Source: Tragulus kanchil (Eukaryota; Chordata; Mammalia; Artiodactyla; Tragulidae). From it: a DNA stretch of 64,000 nucleotides. The notes beneath the pieces were generated by a model. It worked only from the letters and a program-made list of their open reading frames with translations, ran no database searches and was not told the origin of the DNA. The DNA lies in contig JAIOJX010000025.1 of NCBI GenBank assembly GCA_022376925.1, forward strand, positions 9,951,141 through 10,015,140, in the 5' to 3' direction. The translations under genes and the position numbers were made by a program. Shown here piece after piece: positions 35,754 through 48,233 of this stretch; position 1 is the first letter of the stretch, and the number at the start of each line of letters is the position of its first letter.

Positions 35754-37994
35754 GGTTGCAGTTTATCCAACTTCTTCCAAGAAGGAACTTAATCTATTTC
35801 CTGAGGAAGATGGGAAAGAAGCAGTGGCCACCCTTCAGCATTGCCCTTGCTCCCTGCAGGTTTAATTGAAATGAGTAATCTGTGACAGAGTGCACCTGGA
35901 CCTGATCTCAGTAGTGTTGATCTGTGTCTCCAGAGGGACGAGTTCAATCGCTTGTAATAGACAGCTCAGCACAGACTGGGGATATAGCCTTCGTGCATGG
36001 GAGTCAAGTCACAGGGCCAATAAACTGGATTCTCAAGCCAGAACAAAGCCTTGGACTGACTAAATTCTTCCTTTTGTGTTAAACTACATAGAAGGTGTTT
36101 CTTAACTACCTTATGAGATAGGCATTATCTCCACTTTACAGGTTAAAGGCATGATAATATGATGCTTGGAAGAGAGCTGAGAGGACACGTATTGTGACTA
36201 TAGATCCAGAGATTCACATCCAGGTCTCATTTGAAATTCTGTGGCCTTTTCTCAAGTTTATTCATGATCATTATTAATCAGAATGTCTAATAAAGCTGAT
36301 GAGGGTAATTTGAAAAAGAAAAGCACATTGTACTTGAACAAATGCATAATAATTTTTTGAAGAAAGGTTTAAATTAATAAGGATTTATTTAATATGCAAG
36401 CATAATTTTCTAGATTTGTGTGTCTACTCTTGGTAAACAGAGATAACTCCCAAATAATTACTTGGATGATATTTTCACCGGGAGAGAAAGAGGAAAAAGA
36501 AAACAGTTAGTATTGGAGATTTCCTAGTTTGGAACTCTGGGTTCTTTCCAGTTGCCTTTAAATTCCTCATGTTGCACCACACAACATAGTTTAAATCACT
36601 CAGCAAACACAGTGATTGATCATCAGCTAATAACTACCTTGTATGAGCTTAGGGAGTTTAACACTCTAAGTTTAAATATAAATGTTATGTTTGGAGGAAC
36701 TGTGAATATGGTAAAGGAATGTCCTTAATTAGCTGAAACTTTAAGTAATCAAAGTAAACTCTATATGTTTAAACTTCATTGTGTGATATTTTGCAATACA
36801 TAATTAGTTTTGTGTGGTGACTGTCCTGTGCAGTGTAAGATTTTCAGCAGCATCTTTGGCCCTCTCCAGGTTGCAGTTTATCCAACTTCATCCAAGAAGG
36901 AACTTAATCTATTTCCTGAGGAAGATGGGAAAGAAGCAGTGGCCACCCTTCAGCATTGCCCTTGCTCCCTGCAGGTTTAATTGAAATGAGTAATCTGTGA
37001 CAGAGTGCACCTGGACCTGATCTCAGTAGTGTTGATCTGTGTCTCCAGAGGGACGAGTTCAATCGCTTGTAATAGACAGCTCAGCACAGACTGGGGATAT
37101 AGCCTTCGTGCATGGGAGTCAAGTCACAGGGCCAATAAACTGGATTCTCAAGCCAGAACAAAGCCTTGGACTGACTAAATTCTTCCTTTTGTGTTAAACT
37201 ACATAGAAGGTGTTTCTTAACTACCTTATGAGATAGGCATTATCTCCACTTTACAGGTTAAAGGCATGATAATATGATGCTTGGAAGAGAGCTGAGAGGA
37301 CACGTATTGTGACTATAGATCCAGAGATTCACATCCAGGTCTCATTTGAAATTCTGTGGCCTTTTCTCAAGTTTATTCATGATCATTATTAATCAGAATG
37401 TCTAATAAAGCTGATGAGGGTAATTTGAAAAAGAAAAGCACATTGTACTTGAACAAATGCATAATAATTTTTTGAAGAAAGGTTTAAATTAATAAGGATT
37501 TATTTAATATGCAAGCATAATTTTCTAGATTTGTGTGTCTACTCTTGGTAAACAGAGATAACTCCCAAATAATTACTTGGATGATATTTTCACCGGGAGA
37601 GAAAGAGGAAAAAGAAAACAGTTAGTATTGGAGATTTCCTAGTTTGGAACTCTGGGTTCTTTCCAGTTGCCTTTAAATTCCTCATGTTGCACCACACAAC
37701 ATAGTTTAAATCACTCAGCAAACACAGTGATTGATCATCAGCTAATAACTACCTTGTATGAGCTTAGGGAGTTTAACACTCTAAGTTTAAATATAAATGT
37801 TATGTTTGGAGGAACTGTGAATATGGTAAAGGAATGTCCTTAATTAGCTGAAACTTTAAGTAATCAAAGTAAACTCTATATGTTTAAACTTCATTGCCAT
37901 AGCCTATAGATATTTTGCAATACATAATTAGTTTTGTGTGGTGACTGTCCTGTGCAGTGTAAGATTTTCAGCAGCATCTTTGGCCCCTCTCCAC
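35754..37994. repeat. Tandem duplication 10 (unit about 1.12 kb)
   Basis: Copy A is 35754-36866 and copy B is 36869-37994, offset 1115 at the start. The tail of copy A is damaged: 'cattgtgtgatattttgc' lacks bases present in copy B ('cattgccatagcctatagat'), and one C is missing in 'ggccctctcc'. The head of copy B has 'acttcatcc' for 'acttcttcc'. Confidence 0.95.
36095..36245 (+). repeat. MIR-like remnant
   Basis: 'ccttatgagataggcattat', 'ctccactttacaggttaaag' and 'gattcacatccaggtctcat' follow the MIR pattern. It is repeated at 37210-37360. Confidence 0.65.
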
Positions 37995-38115
37995 TAGTTG
38001 TCAGCAGCACTACTCTCATAGCTATGAAAATTAATAATATCTATATTGCTAAATGTCTCCTAGAAGTCAAAATTATCCCTGATGGAGTACAACTGCTTTA
38101 AAAGATGTGCGACCA

Positions 38116-38384
38116 GGGGCTTCCCTGGTGGTCCAGTGGGTAAAGAGTCCACCTTGCAATGCAAGGGGCACAAGTTCAATCCCTGGCCTGGGAGAATCCC
38201 ACATGCTGCGAAACACCTGCACTGGTGTGTCCAATTATGCGCCAGCACTCTGGAGAGCATGCGCCCAGAGCCGGTGCTCTGCAATGAGAGAGGCCATGGC
38301 AATGGAAGGCCCCCACAGGCCAATGAATATAGATAGATGAAAATGAATAAATAAAAAACCAATGAAAGAGGCCAAAAGAAAAAA
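38116..38384 (+). repeat. CHR-like tRNA-derived SINE with 16-base TSD
   Basis: 'ggcttccctggtggtccagt', 'caagttcaatccctggcctg', 'cactggtgtgtccaattatg', 'gcatgcgcccagagccggtg', tail 'gatgaaaatgaataaataaa' and 'gaaagaggccaaaagaa'. Flanks are 'aaaagatgtgcgacca' (38100-38115) and 'aaaagatgtctgacca' (38385-38400), with two mismatches. It is repeated at 39263-39531. Confidence 0.9.
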
Positions 38385-38424
38385 AAAAGATGTCTGACCA
38401 TATAAAACAAAAATTTAATTTGTT

Positions 38425-38505
38425 TTGGGTATATAGATCTACCTATGTGTATATAGATAAATGGATGGATATAGATACAGATATTTGTATATATATATCC
38501 AAAAA
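38425..38505. repeat. TA/GATA-rich simple sequence
   Basis: Low-complexity stretch of 'tatatagat', 'gatggata' and 'tatatatata' units. It recurs near 39572-39650 through duplication 11. Confidence 0.7.
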
Positions 38506-38754
38506 AGCTCAGAGAATATGGGTGTTAAATTGAATTAGATTCTTACAAGGCTCCTGTGTGTTTTATCTGAAGCAGTCCAATATTGACTTCACATAATTTA
38601 TAATAATTTAAAGATAGACACTGTAATTGTTTAAAAAAAAACTGCAAGGAGATATACTGAAAAGAAACAAAATTTTTTGTTTGTTTTTTTTATTAACTCA
38701 GAATAATAAAGAATAAATGGATAAGGAAATAACAATAACAACAAGATCATTTGA

Positions 38755-40330
38755 GGGAGAAAAGGACACACAATGGTATACTTAGGAAAAATAGTCACTT
38801 TTAAATGGACTACGTTTTCCAATTAAAAAGCAAAACTTACTATTGAGCAAGAAACTTCCTCATGTTGCACCACACAACATAGTTTAAATATACCCTACCT
38901 TTATTTGAGCTTAGGGAGTTTAACACTCTAAGTTTAAATATAAATGTTATGTTTGGAGGAACTGTGAATATGGTAAAGGAATGTCCTTAATTAGCTGAAA
39001 CTTTAAGTAATCAAAGTAAACTCTATATGTTTAAACTTCATTGCCATAGCCTATAGATATTTTGCAATACATAATTAGTTTTGTGTGGTGACTGTCCTGT
39101 GCAGTGTAAGATTTTCAGCAGCATCTTTGGCCCCTCTCCACTAGTTGTCAGCAGCACTACTCTCATAGCTATGAAAATTAATAATATCTATATTGCTAAA
39201 TGTCTCCTAGAAGTCAAAATTATCCCTGATGGAGTACAACTGCTTTAAAAGATGTGCGACCAGGGGCTTCCCTGGTGGTCCAGTGGGTAAAGAGTCCACC
39301 TTGCAATGCAAGGGGCACAAGTTCAATCCCTGGCCTGGGAGAATCCCACATGCTGCGAAACACCTGCACTGGTGTGTCCAATTATGCGCCAGCACTCTGG
39401 AGAGCATGCGCCCAGAGCCGGTGCTCTGCAATGAGAGAGGCCATGGCAATGGAAGGCCCCCACAGGCCAATGAATATAGATAGATGAAAATGAATAAATA
39501 AAAAACCAATGAAAGAGGCCAAAAGAAAAAAAAAAGATGTCTGACCATATAAAACAAAAATTTAATTTGTTTTGGGTATATAGATCTACCTATGTGTATA
39601 TAGATAAATGGATGGATATAGATACAGATATTTGTATATATATATCCAAAAAAGCTCAGAGAATATGGGTGTTAAATTGAATTAGATTCTTACAAGGCTC
39701 CTGTGTGTTTTATCTGAAGCAGTCCAATATTGACTTCACATAATTTATAATAATTTAAAGATAGACACTGTAATTGTTTAAAAAAAAACTGCAAGGAGAT
39801 ATACTGAAAAGAAACAAAATTTTTTGTTTGTTTTTTTTATTAACTCAGAATAATAAAGAATAAATGGATAAGGAAAAACAACAATAACAACAAGATCATT
39901 TGAGGGAGAAAAGGACACACAATGGTATACTTAGGACTAACTATATCAATAGTCACATTAAATGTAAATGGACTACGTTTTCCAATTAAAAAGCAAACAC
40001 TATTGATCTGTATAATGCAGCAAGACTCAACTATATGCTGTCCCTAAAAGATACATTTTAATTATAAAGGAAGAGCTTGAAAGTATAATGGATGAAAAAT
40101 TATATATCATACAAATACTATCCGTAATAGAGTTGTATTGCTATATAACAGGGGTGAATACATCAGGAAAAATTTCAATGTGTATGTGCTTAAAAACAGT
40201 TTTGACAAAAATGAAGCAACAACTGATAGATTAAAAAGAGAGACACAGGCAAAACATCAATCATACTTGGAAATTTTATCACATTTGTCCCAGTAGTTAT
40301 AAAAAGTAAGCAAAAACAGTCACAGTTAGA
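38755..40330 (+). repeat. Old L1 ORF2 remnant, sense
   Basis: Best seen in the second copy (39900-40330): 'aatagtcacattaaatgtaa', 'atggactacgttttccaatt', 'caagactcaactatatgctg', 'aatacatcaggaaaaatttc' follow the endonuclease part of L1 ORF2 in order. Stops and deletions abolish the frame. The same L1 seems to continue after the BovB at 45249-47400. Confidence 0.65.
39263..39531 (+). repeat. CHR-like SINE, duplicate copy
   Basis: Counterpart of 38116-38384 at offset 1147; not an independent insertion. Confidence 0.88.
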
Positions 40331-41799
40331 AAGGAAACAGAATAACTAATACTATTTTATTAGATGTGTTCTCCAGGGAAACAGAACCAAGAGACACAAA
40401 TATAGGAATTGACTCATATAGTAATGGAGAACAAGAACTCATAAAATCTGTTATCATAAGCCAAAGAGCCACTGAAAGTGTCTGATTCATTCCAAGTACC
40501 AAAGCCTGAGAATAGGAGGGCTGAGAGTGGGAGGGGGTGATGGTGGTGGATGTGCTAAGTTCCTGTCTGAGGCCCAAAGCCTGAAAACCAAAAGCCCACT
40601 TGTTTGAGGGCAGGAGAGAATGGGTGACTCAGCTCAAACAGAGAAAGAAAATTTATTTTTCTTCCACAATTCCTTAAGTTGTCTTCAAGGATTGGGCCCC
40701 TTGGAGAGTTTTGGAGGGGTGATGGTGTTGCGTACAGATATTTGTATATATATATCCAAAAAAGCTCAGAGAATATGGGTGTTAAATTGAATTAGATTCT
40801 TACAAGGCTCCTGTGTGTTTTATCTGAAGCAGTCCAATATTGACTTCACATAATTTATAATAATTTAAAGATAGACACTGTAATTGTTTAAAAAAAAACT
40901 GCAAGGAGATATACTGAAAAGAAACAAAATTTTTTGTTTGTTTTTTTTATTAACTCAGAATAATAAAGAATAAATGGATAAGGAAAAACAACAATAACAA
41001 CAAGATCATTTGAGGGAGAAAAGGACACACAATGGTATACTTAGGACTAACTATATCAATAGTCACATTAAATGTAAATGGACTACGTTTTCCAATTAAA
41101 AAGCAAACACTATTGATCTGTATAATGCAGCAAGACTCAACTATATGCTGTCCCTAAAAGATACATTTTAATTATAAAGGAAGAGCTTGAAAGTATAATG
41201 GATGAAAAATTATATATCATACAAATACTATCCGTAATAGAGTTGTATTGCTATATAACAGGGGTGAATACATCAGGAAAAATTTCAATGTGTATGTGCT
41301 TAAAAACAGTTTTGACAAAAATGAAGCAACAACTGATAGATTAAAAAGAGAGACACAGGCAAAACATCAATCATACTTGGAAATTTTATCACATTTGTCC
41401 CAGTAGTTATAAAAAGTAAGCAAAAACAGTCACAGTTAGAAAGGAAACAGAATAACTAATACTATTTTATTAGATGTGTTCTCCAGGGAAACAGAACCAA
41501 GAGACACAAATATAGGAATTGACTCATATAGTAATGGAGAACAAGAACTCATAAAATCTGTTATCATAAGCCAAAGAGCCACTGAAAGTGTCTGATTCAT
41601 TCCAAGTACCAAAGCCTGAGAATAGGAGGGCTGAGAGTGGGAGGGGGTGATGGTGGTGGATGTGCTAAGTTCCTGTCTGAGGCCCAAAGCCTGAAAACCA
41701 AAAGCCCACTTGTTTGAGGGCAGGAGAGAATGGGTGACTCAGCTCAAACAGAGAAAGAAAATTTATTTTTCTTCCACAATTCCTTAAGTTGTCTTCAAG
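39623..41799. repeat. Tandem duplication 12 (unit 1110 bases)
   Basis: Copy A is 39623-40690 and copy B is 40733-41799, constant offset 1110. I see no differences by eye. A 42-base GC-richer filler (40691-40732) of unknown origin separates them. Copy B continues into unique sequence with 'attccaaagagttggatg'. Confidence 0.95.
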
Positions 41800-41986
41800 A
41801 TTCCAAAGAGTTGGATGATACCCACCTACATTGTGGAGGATGATCGTCTTTCCTTAGTCTGTAGATTCATGGCTAATGCCTTCTTATGACATCTTCATAG
41901 ATGTGCTTCAAAATCATGTTTTACCAGGTATATGGGCAGGCATCCCTTAGCCCAGTCAAGCTGACACATAAATTTAACCATCAACC
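40355..41986 (+). repeat. Ancient interspersed repeat, family not assigned
   Basis: The blocks 'gtgttctccagggaaacaga' near the start, 'tacccacctacattgtggag' and the end 'gtcaagctgacacataaatt' plus 'taaccatca' match a common old mammalian repeat. I cannot give its name. Its left part is present twice because of duplication 12. The 83-residue minus-strand frame that appears twice is not a gene. Confidence 0.5.
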
Positions 41987-42112
41987 ATCTCTACCTCTGT
42001 GGCTTAGATCATGAAATCCTTATTGCAAAATTCAGATGTAAATGGAAGAAAGTAGAGAAAATCAGTTAGGCCATTCAGGCATGACCTAAATCAAATCTCT
42101 TATGATTATACA

Positions 42113-45103
42113 GTGAAAGTGACACAGACTCAAGGGATTAAATCTGATAGAGTACCAGAAGAACTATGGACAGAGGTTCATAACATTGCACAGGAGGTGG
42201 TGATCAAAACCATCCCTCAGAAAATGAAATGCAAAAAGGCAAAGTGGTTTTCTGAGGAGGCCTTACAAATAGCTGAGAAAAGAAGAGAAATGAAAGGTGA
42301 AAGAGAAAAGAAAAGATATACCCAACTAAATGCAGAGTTCCAAAGAATACCAAGGAAAGATAAGATTGCCTTCCTAAATGAACAGTGCAAGCAAATAGAG
42401 GAAAACACAATAGAATGGGAAAGACTAGAGATATCCTCAAGAAAATCAGAGATACTAAAGGAAAATTTCACACAAAGATAGGCACAATAAAGTACAAAAA
42501 TGGTATGGACTTAAGCAGAAGATATTAAGGAGAGGTGGCAAGAATACACAGAAGAACTATATGAAAGAGGTCTTGATGAACCAGATAATCGTGGTGGTAT
42601 GATCACTCACCTAGAGTCAGATACACTGGAGTGTGAAGTCAAATGGACCTTACGAATCATTATTATTAACATAGCTAGTGGAGGTGATGGAATTCCAGGT
42701 GAGCTATTTCAAATCTTAAAAGATGATGCTGTTAAAGTGCTGGACTCACTATGCCAGAAAATTTGGAAAACTCAAGAGTGGCCACAGAACTGGAAAAGGG
42801 CAGTTTTCATTCCAATCCCAAAGAAAGGCAATGCCAAGGACTGTTCAAACTACTACACAATTGCATTCACTTCACATGCTAGTGAAGTAATGCTCAAAAT
42901 TCTCTAAGCCAGGCTTCAACAATATGTGAACTGAGAACTTCTAGATGTACAAGCTGGGTATAGACATGGTGGAGGAACCAGAGATCAAACTGCTAACATC
43001 CACTGGATCACACACACACACAAAAAAACCCCAAAGGAATTATAGGAAGACATCTATTCAGCTTCATTGGTTTTCAAGAGATGGGAATACCAGACCACCC
43101 TACTTGTCTCCTGAGAAACTTGTATGCAGGACAAGAATTAACAGTTAGAATCAGACATGGAAAAATGGGCTGATTCAAAATTGGGAAAGGAATATGTCAA
43201 GGCTGCATGTTGTCACCTTGCTTATTTAACTTATATGCAGAGTACATCATGTGAAATGTCAGACTGGATGAAGCTCTAGCTTTTAATCAATGACGCAGAA
43301 GAACTATGGACAGAGGTTCATAACATTGCACAGGAGGTGGTGATCAAAACCATCCCTCAGAAAATGAAATGCAAAAAGGCAAAGTGGTTTTCTGAGGAGG
43401 CCTTACAAATAGCTGAGAAAAGAAGAGAAATGAAAGGTGAAAGAGAAAAGAAAAGATATACCCAACTAAATGCAGAGTTCCAAAGAATACCAAGGAAAGA
43501 TAAGATTGCCTTCCTAAATGAACAGTGCAAGCAAATAGAGGAAAACACAATAGAATGGGAAAGACTAGAGATATCCTCAAGAAAATCAGAGATACTAAAG
43601 GAAAATTTCACACAAAGATAGGCACAATAAAGTACAAAAATGGTATGGACTTAAGCAGAAGATATTAAGGAGAGGTGGCAAGAATACACAGAAGAACTAT
43701 ATGAAAGAGGTCTTGATGAACCAGATAATCGTGGTGGTATGATCACTCACCTAGAGTCAGATACACTGGAGTGTGAAGTCAAATGGACCTTACGAATCAT
43801 TATTATTAACATAGCTAGTGGAGGTGATGGAATTCCAGGTGAGCTATTTCAAATCTTAAAAGATGATGCTGTTAAAGTGCTGGACTCACTATGCCAGAAA
43901 ATTTGGAAAACTCAAGAGTGGCCACAGAACTGGAAAAGGGCAGTTTTCATTCCAATCCCAAAGAAAGGCAATGCCAAGGACTGTTCAAACTACTACACAA
44001 TTGCATTCACTTCACATGCTAGTGAAGTAATGCTCAAAATTCTCTAAGCCAGGCTTCAACAATATGTGAACTGAGAACTTCTAGATGTACAAGCTGGGTA
44101 TAGACATGGTGGAGGAACCAGAGATCAAACTGCTAACATCCACTGGATCACACACACACACAAAAAAACCCCAAAGGAATTATAGGAAGACATCTATTCA
44201 GCTTCATTGGTTTTCAAGAGATGGGAATACCAGACCACCCTACTTGTCTCCTGAGAAACTTGTATGCAGGACAAGAATTAACAGTTAGAATCAGACATGG
44301 AAAAATGGGCTGATTCAAAATTGGGAAAGGAATATGTCAAGGCTGCATGTTGTCACCTTGCTTATTTAACTTATATGCAGAGTACATCATGTGAAATGTC
44401 AGACTGGATGAAGCTCTAGCTTGAATCAAGACTGCAGGGAGAAATATCAATAACCTCAAATATGCTGATGACAGTACCCTAATGGCAGAAATCAAAGAGG
44501 AACTAAAGATCCTCTTGATTAAGGTGAAAGAGAAGGGTGAAAAAACTGGTTTAAAACTCAACATTTAGAAAGCTAAAATCATGGCATCTGATCCCATTAC
44601 TTCATGGCAAATAGATACAAAAACAATGGAAACAGTGGCAGACTTAATTTCCTGGGCTCCAAAATTACTGCAGATGGTCACTGCAGTCATGAAATTAAAA
44701 GATGCTTGCTCCTTGGAAGAAACACGGTGACAAACTTAGACAGCATATTAAAAAGCAGAGACATTATTTTGCTGACAAAGATCCATATATTCAAAGCTAT
44801 GCTTTCTCCAGTAGTCATGTACAGCTGTGAGAGTTGGACCATAAAGAAGGCTGAGCACTGATGAATCTATGCTTTCAAACTGTGGTGTTGGAGAAGACTC
44901 TTGAGAGTCCCTTGGACAGCAAGGAGATCAAACCAGTCAATCCTAAAGGAAATCAACCTGAATATTCACTGGAAGGACTGATAATGAAGCTGAAAGCTCC
45001 AATGTTTTGGCCACCTGATGTGAAGAACTGGCTCATTGGAAAAGACCCTAATCCTGGGAAGACTGAAGGCAGAAGGATAAGCGGACAACAGAGGATGAGA
45101 TGA
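42113..45103 (+). pseudogene. BovB reverse transcriptase, degenerate
   Basis: The translated pieces follow the BovB ORF: a lysine-rich linker (KKAKWFSEEALQIAEKR) near 42225-42275, an RT N-terminal block (ASGGDGIPGELFQILK) near 42673-42720, the WKRAVFIPIPKKGNAKD block near 42795-42840, a YADD catalytic box at 44461-44472, and the C-terminal LGSKITADG, ESWTIKKAEH and later blocks from 44655. The segment that should hold the first catalytic aspartate (about 43000-43080) is deleted and scrambled around a CA repeat, and frames are broken in several places. The endonuclease part is missing through 5' truncation. Blocks upstream of 43283 occur twice through duplication 13, while the YADD box occurs once. 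It cannot encode an active enzyme. Confidence 0.85.
42158..44422. repeat. Tandem duplication 13 inside the BovB (unit 1140 bases)
   Basis: Copy A is 42158-43282 and copy B is 43297-44422, constant offset 1140, with 14 filler bases (43283-43296). Copy A ends 'gatgaagctctagctt' then 'ttaatcaatgacg', where the genuine BovB continuation after copy B is 'gaatcaagactgcaggg'. Because BovB coding order is known, this junction is clearly not the natural element. Confidence 0.96.
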
Positions 45104-45244
45104 CTCGATAGCATCACTGACGTAATGGACATGAGTTTTAGCAAACTCTTGGAGATAGTGAAGGACAAGGGAGCTTGGGGTGCTACAGTCAATGGGGTCA
45201 CAAAAGTTGGACTTGAATGAGCAACTGAACAATGACAATCTCTA

Positions 45245-47296
45245 CCTCGCAAACATTTATAGAATATTAAACACAAGTTCAGAATCTACATTCTTTAAAA
45301 ATGTACATGAATTATGATCCAGGATAAATCATACTAAGCCATAAAATAAGTTTTAATGAAGTTCAAAAGATGAGATAGTATTATTAATTATATTCTATGA
45401 CCATATGAAATTAAGTTATTAATCAGTAAGATAACTAGAAAAGTTCTGATATTTGAAAGTTAAACAACTTCTGAATAACATGGATCAAGAAGAAACCATT
45501 AATAAGACACTATTCTGAACCAAATTTTGATGAACATACCAAAATTGGTTCATCATTGCTAATATAGTACACAGGGAGAAATTTATGCCCTTAAGTATTT
45601 ACACTAGACTAAAAGTCTTAGCATTAATCATCTAAGTTTTCTGCTTTAAGGGGCTTTGTGATTGTGATTACCTAAATGTTATCACAGAGTATTTTAAGAA
45701 CCTAGAAAAAGATAAAAATTAAATTCTGTAGATGGAAGAAATAAGATCAGAAATCAAATAGAGAATATACACAACTGAAAAATTTCACTAAAGCAGGAGC
45801 TAGTCTTTTTTAAAGGTTAGTAAAATGTATACATTTTAGCAAAAGTGATAAAGATAAAAAGAGACAAATCACCAACTTCTAAGATTAGGATTTGAAAGAT
45901 AGTATATTACTCCAGATCTTACAGAAATAAAAAGGATTTTAGATACTATGAAAAACATTTTATGAATGAATTTGCATGATAGGTGATGAGGACAATTCCA
46001 TAAAAACACAACTTTCCAAATCTGATACGAGGTGAAACAGGAAATATAAATGCCTTATATTCTCAGAAAAATTGAATGATATACCAGAAACTTCCACATA
46101 AAGAAAATACTAGGCCTTGATGGTTTTAATGGTGAGTTCTGTCAAATTTAAGGAAGACATATCAATCTTACCCCTAAAAGAGATGAAGCGCACTTCCCTA
46201 CTTGTTTTATGATGACAGCACAAATGTGATATCAGACAAAGACATCACAAGAAAATCATACACCAATCTCCCTCGCAAACATTTATAGAATATTAAACAC
46301 AAGTTCAGAATCTACATTCTTTAAAAATGTACATGAATTATGATCCAGGATAAATCATACTAAGCCATAAAATAAGTTTTAATGAAGTTCAAAAGATGAG
46401 ATAGTATTATTAATTATATTCTATGACCATATGAAATTAAGTTATTAATCAGTAAGATAACTAGAAAAGTTCTGATATTTGAAAGTTAAACAACTTCTGA
46501 ATAACATGGATCAAGAAGAAACCATTAATAAGACACTATTCTGAACCAAATTTTGATGAACATACCAAAATTGGTTCATCATTGCTAATATAGTACACAG
46601 GGAGAAATTTATGCCCTTAAGTATTTACACTAGACTAAAAGTCTTAGCATTAATCATCTAAGTTTTCTGCTTTAAGGGGCTTTGTGATTGTGATTACCTA
46701 AATGTTATCACAGAGTATTTTAAGAACCTAGAAAAAGATAAAAATTAAATTCTGTAGATGGAAGAAATAAGATCAGAAATCAAATAGAGAATATACACAA
46801 CTGAAAAATTTCACTAAAGCAGGAGCTAGTCTTTTTTAAAGGTTAGTAAAATGTATACATTTTAGCAAAAGTGATAAAGATAAAAAGAGACAAATCACCA
46901 ACTTCTAAGATTAGGATTTGAAAGATAGTATATTACTCCAGATCTTACAGAAATAAAAAGGATTTTAGATACTATGAAAAACATTTTATGAATGAATTTG
47001 CATGATAGGTGATGAGGACAATTCCATAAAAACACAACTTTCCAAATCTGATACGAGGTGAAACAGGAAATATAAATGCCTTATATTCTCAGAAAAATTG
47101 AATGATATACCAGAAACTTCCACATAAAGAAAATACTAGGCCTTGATGGTTTTAATGGTGAGTTCTGTCAAATTTAAGGAAGACATATCAATCTTACCCC
47201 TAAAAGAGATGAAGCGCACTTCCCTACTTGTTTTATGATGACAGCACAAATGTGATATCAGACAAAGACATCACAAGAAAATCATACACCAATCTC
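45245..47296. repeat. Tandem duplication 14 (unit 1026 bases)
   Basis: Copy A is 45245-46270 and copy B is 46271-47296, directly abutting, offset 1026. Copy A begins inside the BovB target-site duplication ('cctcgcaaacatttatag'). The join 'caccaatctccctcgcaaac' is a hybrid of the copy end ('caccaatctccttcac') and the copy start. Confidence 0.95.
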
Positions 47297-47400
47297 CTTC
47301 ACAAAAATCCTTAAGAAAATATTCCACATCAAATTCCACAATAAAAGCATAATGCATAATAACCAAGCAGGGATTAATTATCTAGACTATGTTACTTCAT
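45249..47400 (+). repeat. Old L1 ORF2 remnant, sense
   Basis: Continuing from the L1 at 38755-40330: 'gttaaacaacttctgaataa', 'acacagggagaaatttatgc', 'cagatcttacagaaataaaa', 'aggccttgatggttttaatg', 'gacaaagacatcacaagaaa' follow L1 ORF2 from the linker into the RT domain. It is heavily mutated with no long frame. Present twice through duplication 14. Confidence 0.7.
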
Positions 47401-48224
47401 GGACTCAGGTTAAATTATTGCTTAGTCTTTTACTGTTTCAAATTCCCTAGTGTCTGGTCAGGGGCCTCATGCAACTTTGTCCTTTCCAGTAATTCATAGT
47501 GTTAGTTTCTGCTCTCTTAATTCCTTTTTGGTCCTTGATAGAACATCTGCTTTTTGTATGAGGTCAAGCTCAGGAAATATAAAAAGGTTTATTTACTAGC
47601 TTTATTGTTTTCTATTAAAAGTAAGTAAAGTTTTAAAAAATGTTATTTTCACTTTAGGAAAATATCTTCTTCCCCCATGTAGACTGTCTACTTTATTCAG
47701 TAGAAAACTTCCAGCGAGAAAACTGGCAAGGCTGTCCAACATTCTGAATGTCAGCATTTTATCTGAGAATGAAAACATAAACACAGCTTCCTACTATTCA
47801 TCCCTCACATTTCTAATATGCTGTTTAGATGATAAAATTATTTCTCCCATTTTCTCCTTGGTGCTTCCTCTTGTGCAGGCATTATTTTCATCCACACTAT
47901 TGACTGAATAAAGTGAGGTTCAGAACAGGGAAAAGGAGGCTCACAGAGGCAAATGGCGTATTTGTCAAGGGTAGTCAAAACAAATCCAGATTCACGGTAA
48001 TATGTCTGTCAACAACAAAAAGAAAAACAAAAGGAAGAATGTGATTATCAAATTCAAGAAGAAAATAGTAAAAATAACTGTGGGCCATAGAATCTTATAA
48101 CTCAAAGAGAGGCAGCTTGAGTAATAGTTGCAACATAGCAGATGTCAATAAGCATTGATTAAATTAATGAATGAGAGAACAGTGAGATAAATTTTTGGCT
48201 ATCAAATCATAGGTATATAATAAA
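47401..48224. other. Unassigned spacer
   Basis: No nameable repeat, except a possible trace of MIR near 47880-47990. Confidence 0.35.
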
Positions 48225-48233
48225 TAGATAGAT

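Larger units (their letters stand above)
37677..40003. repeat. Tandem duplication 11 (unit about 1.15 kb)
   Basis: Copy A is 37677-38848 and copy B is about 38855-40003, stable offset 1147. Both junction ends are noisy. The tail of copy A lacks bases near 'cttaggaaaaatagtcact' where copy B has 'cttaggactaactatatcaa'. The head of copy B lacks about 30 bases after 'catagtttaaat'. With duplications 10 and 12 it makes two triplicated segments. Confidence 0.94.
41998..45237 (+). mobile_element. BovB (RTE) LINE, 5' truncated, with 11-base TSD
   Basis: Homology to BovB starts near 'aaaattcagatgtaaatgg' and runs to the tail 'cacaaaagttggacttgaat'. 'atctctacctc' flanks it at 41987-41997 and 45238-45248, so both ends are true insertion ends. 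As written it is 3,240 bases, but 1,140 of these are the second copy of duplication 13, leaving about 2.1 kb, shorter than a full BovB. The left flank is an ancient repeat and the right flank is old L1, so it landed at the boundary between them. Confidence 0.88.

Noticed and set aside
43009..43025. CA run as a notable microsatellite
   Set aside because: Short and part of the decayed BovB segment; seen twice only by duplication.
42113..44861. Reverse transcriptase ORFs as a host gene or novel RT system
   Set aside because: Block order and residues are those of BovB, frames are broken, the 5' part is missing, and a TSD marks a retrotransposon insertion.
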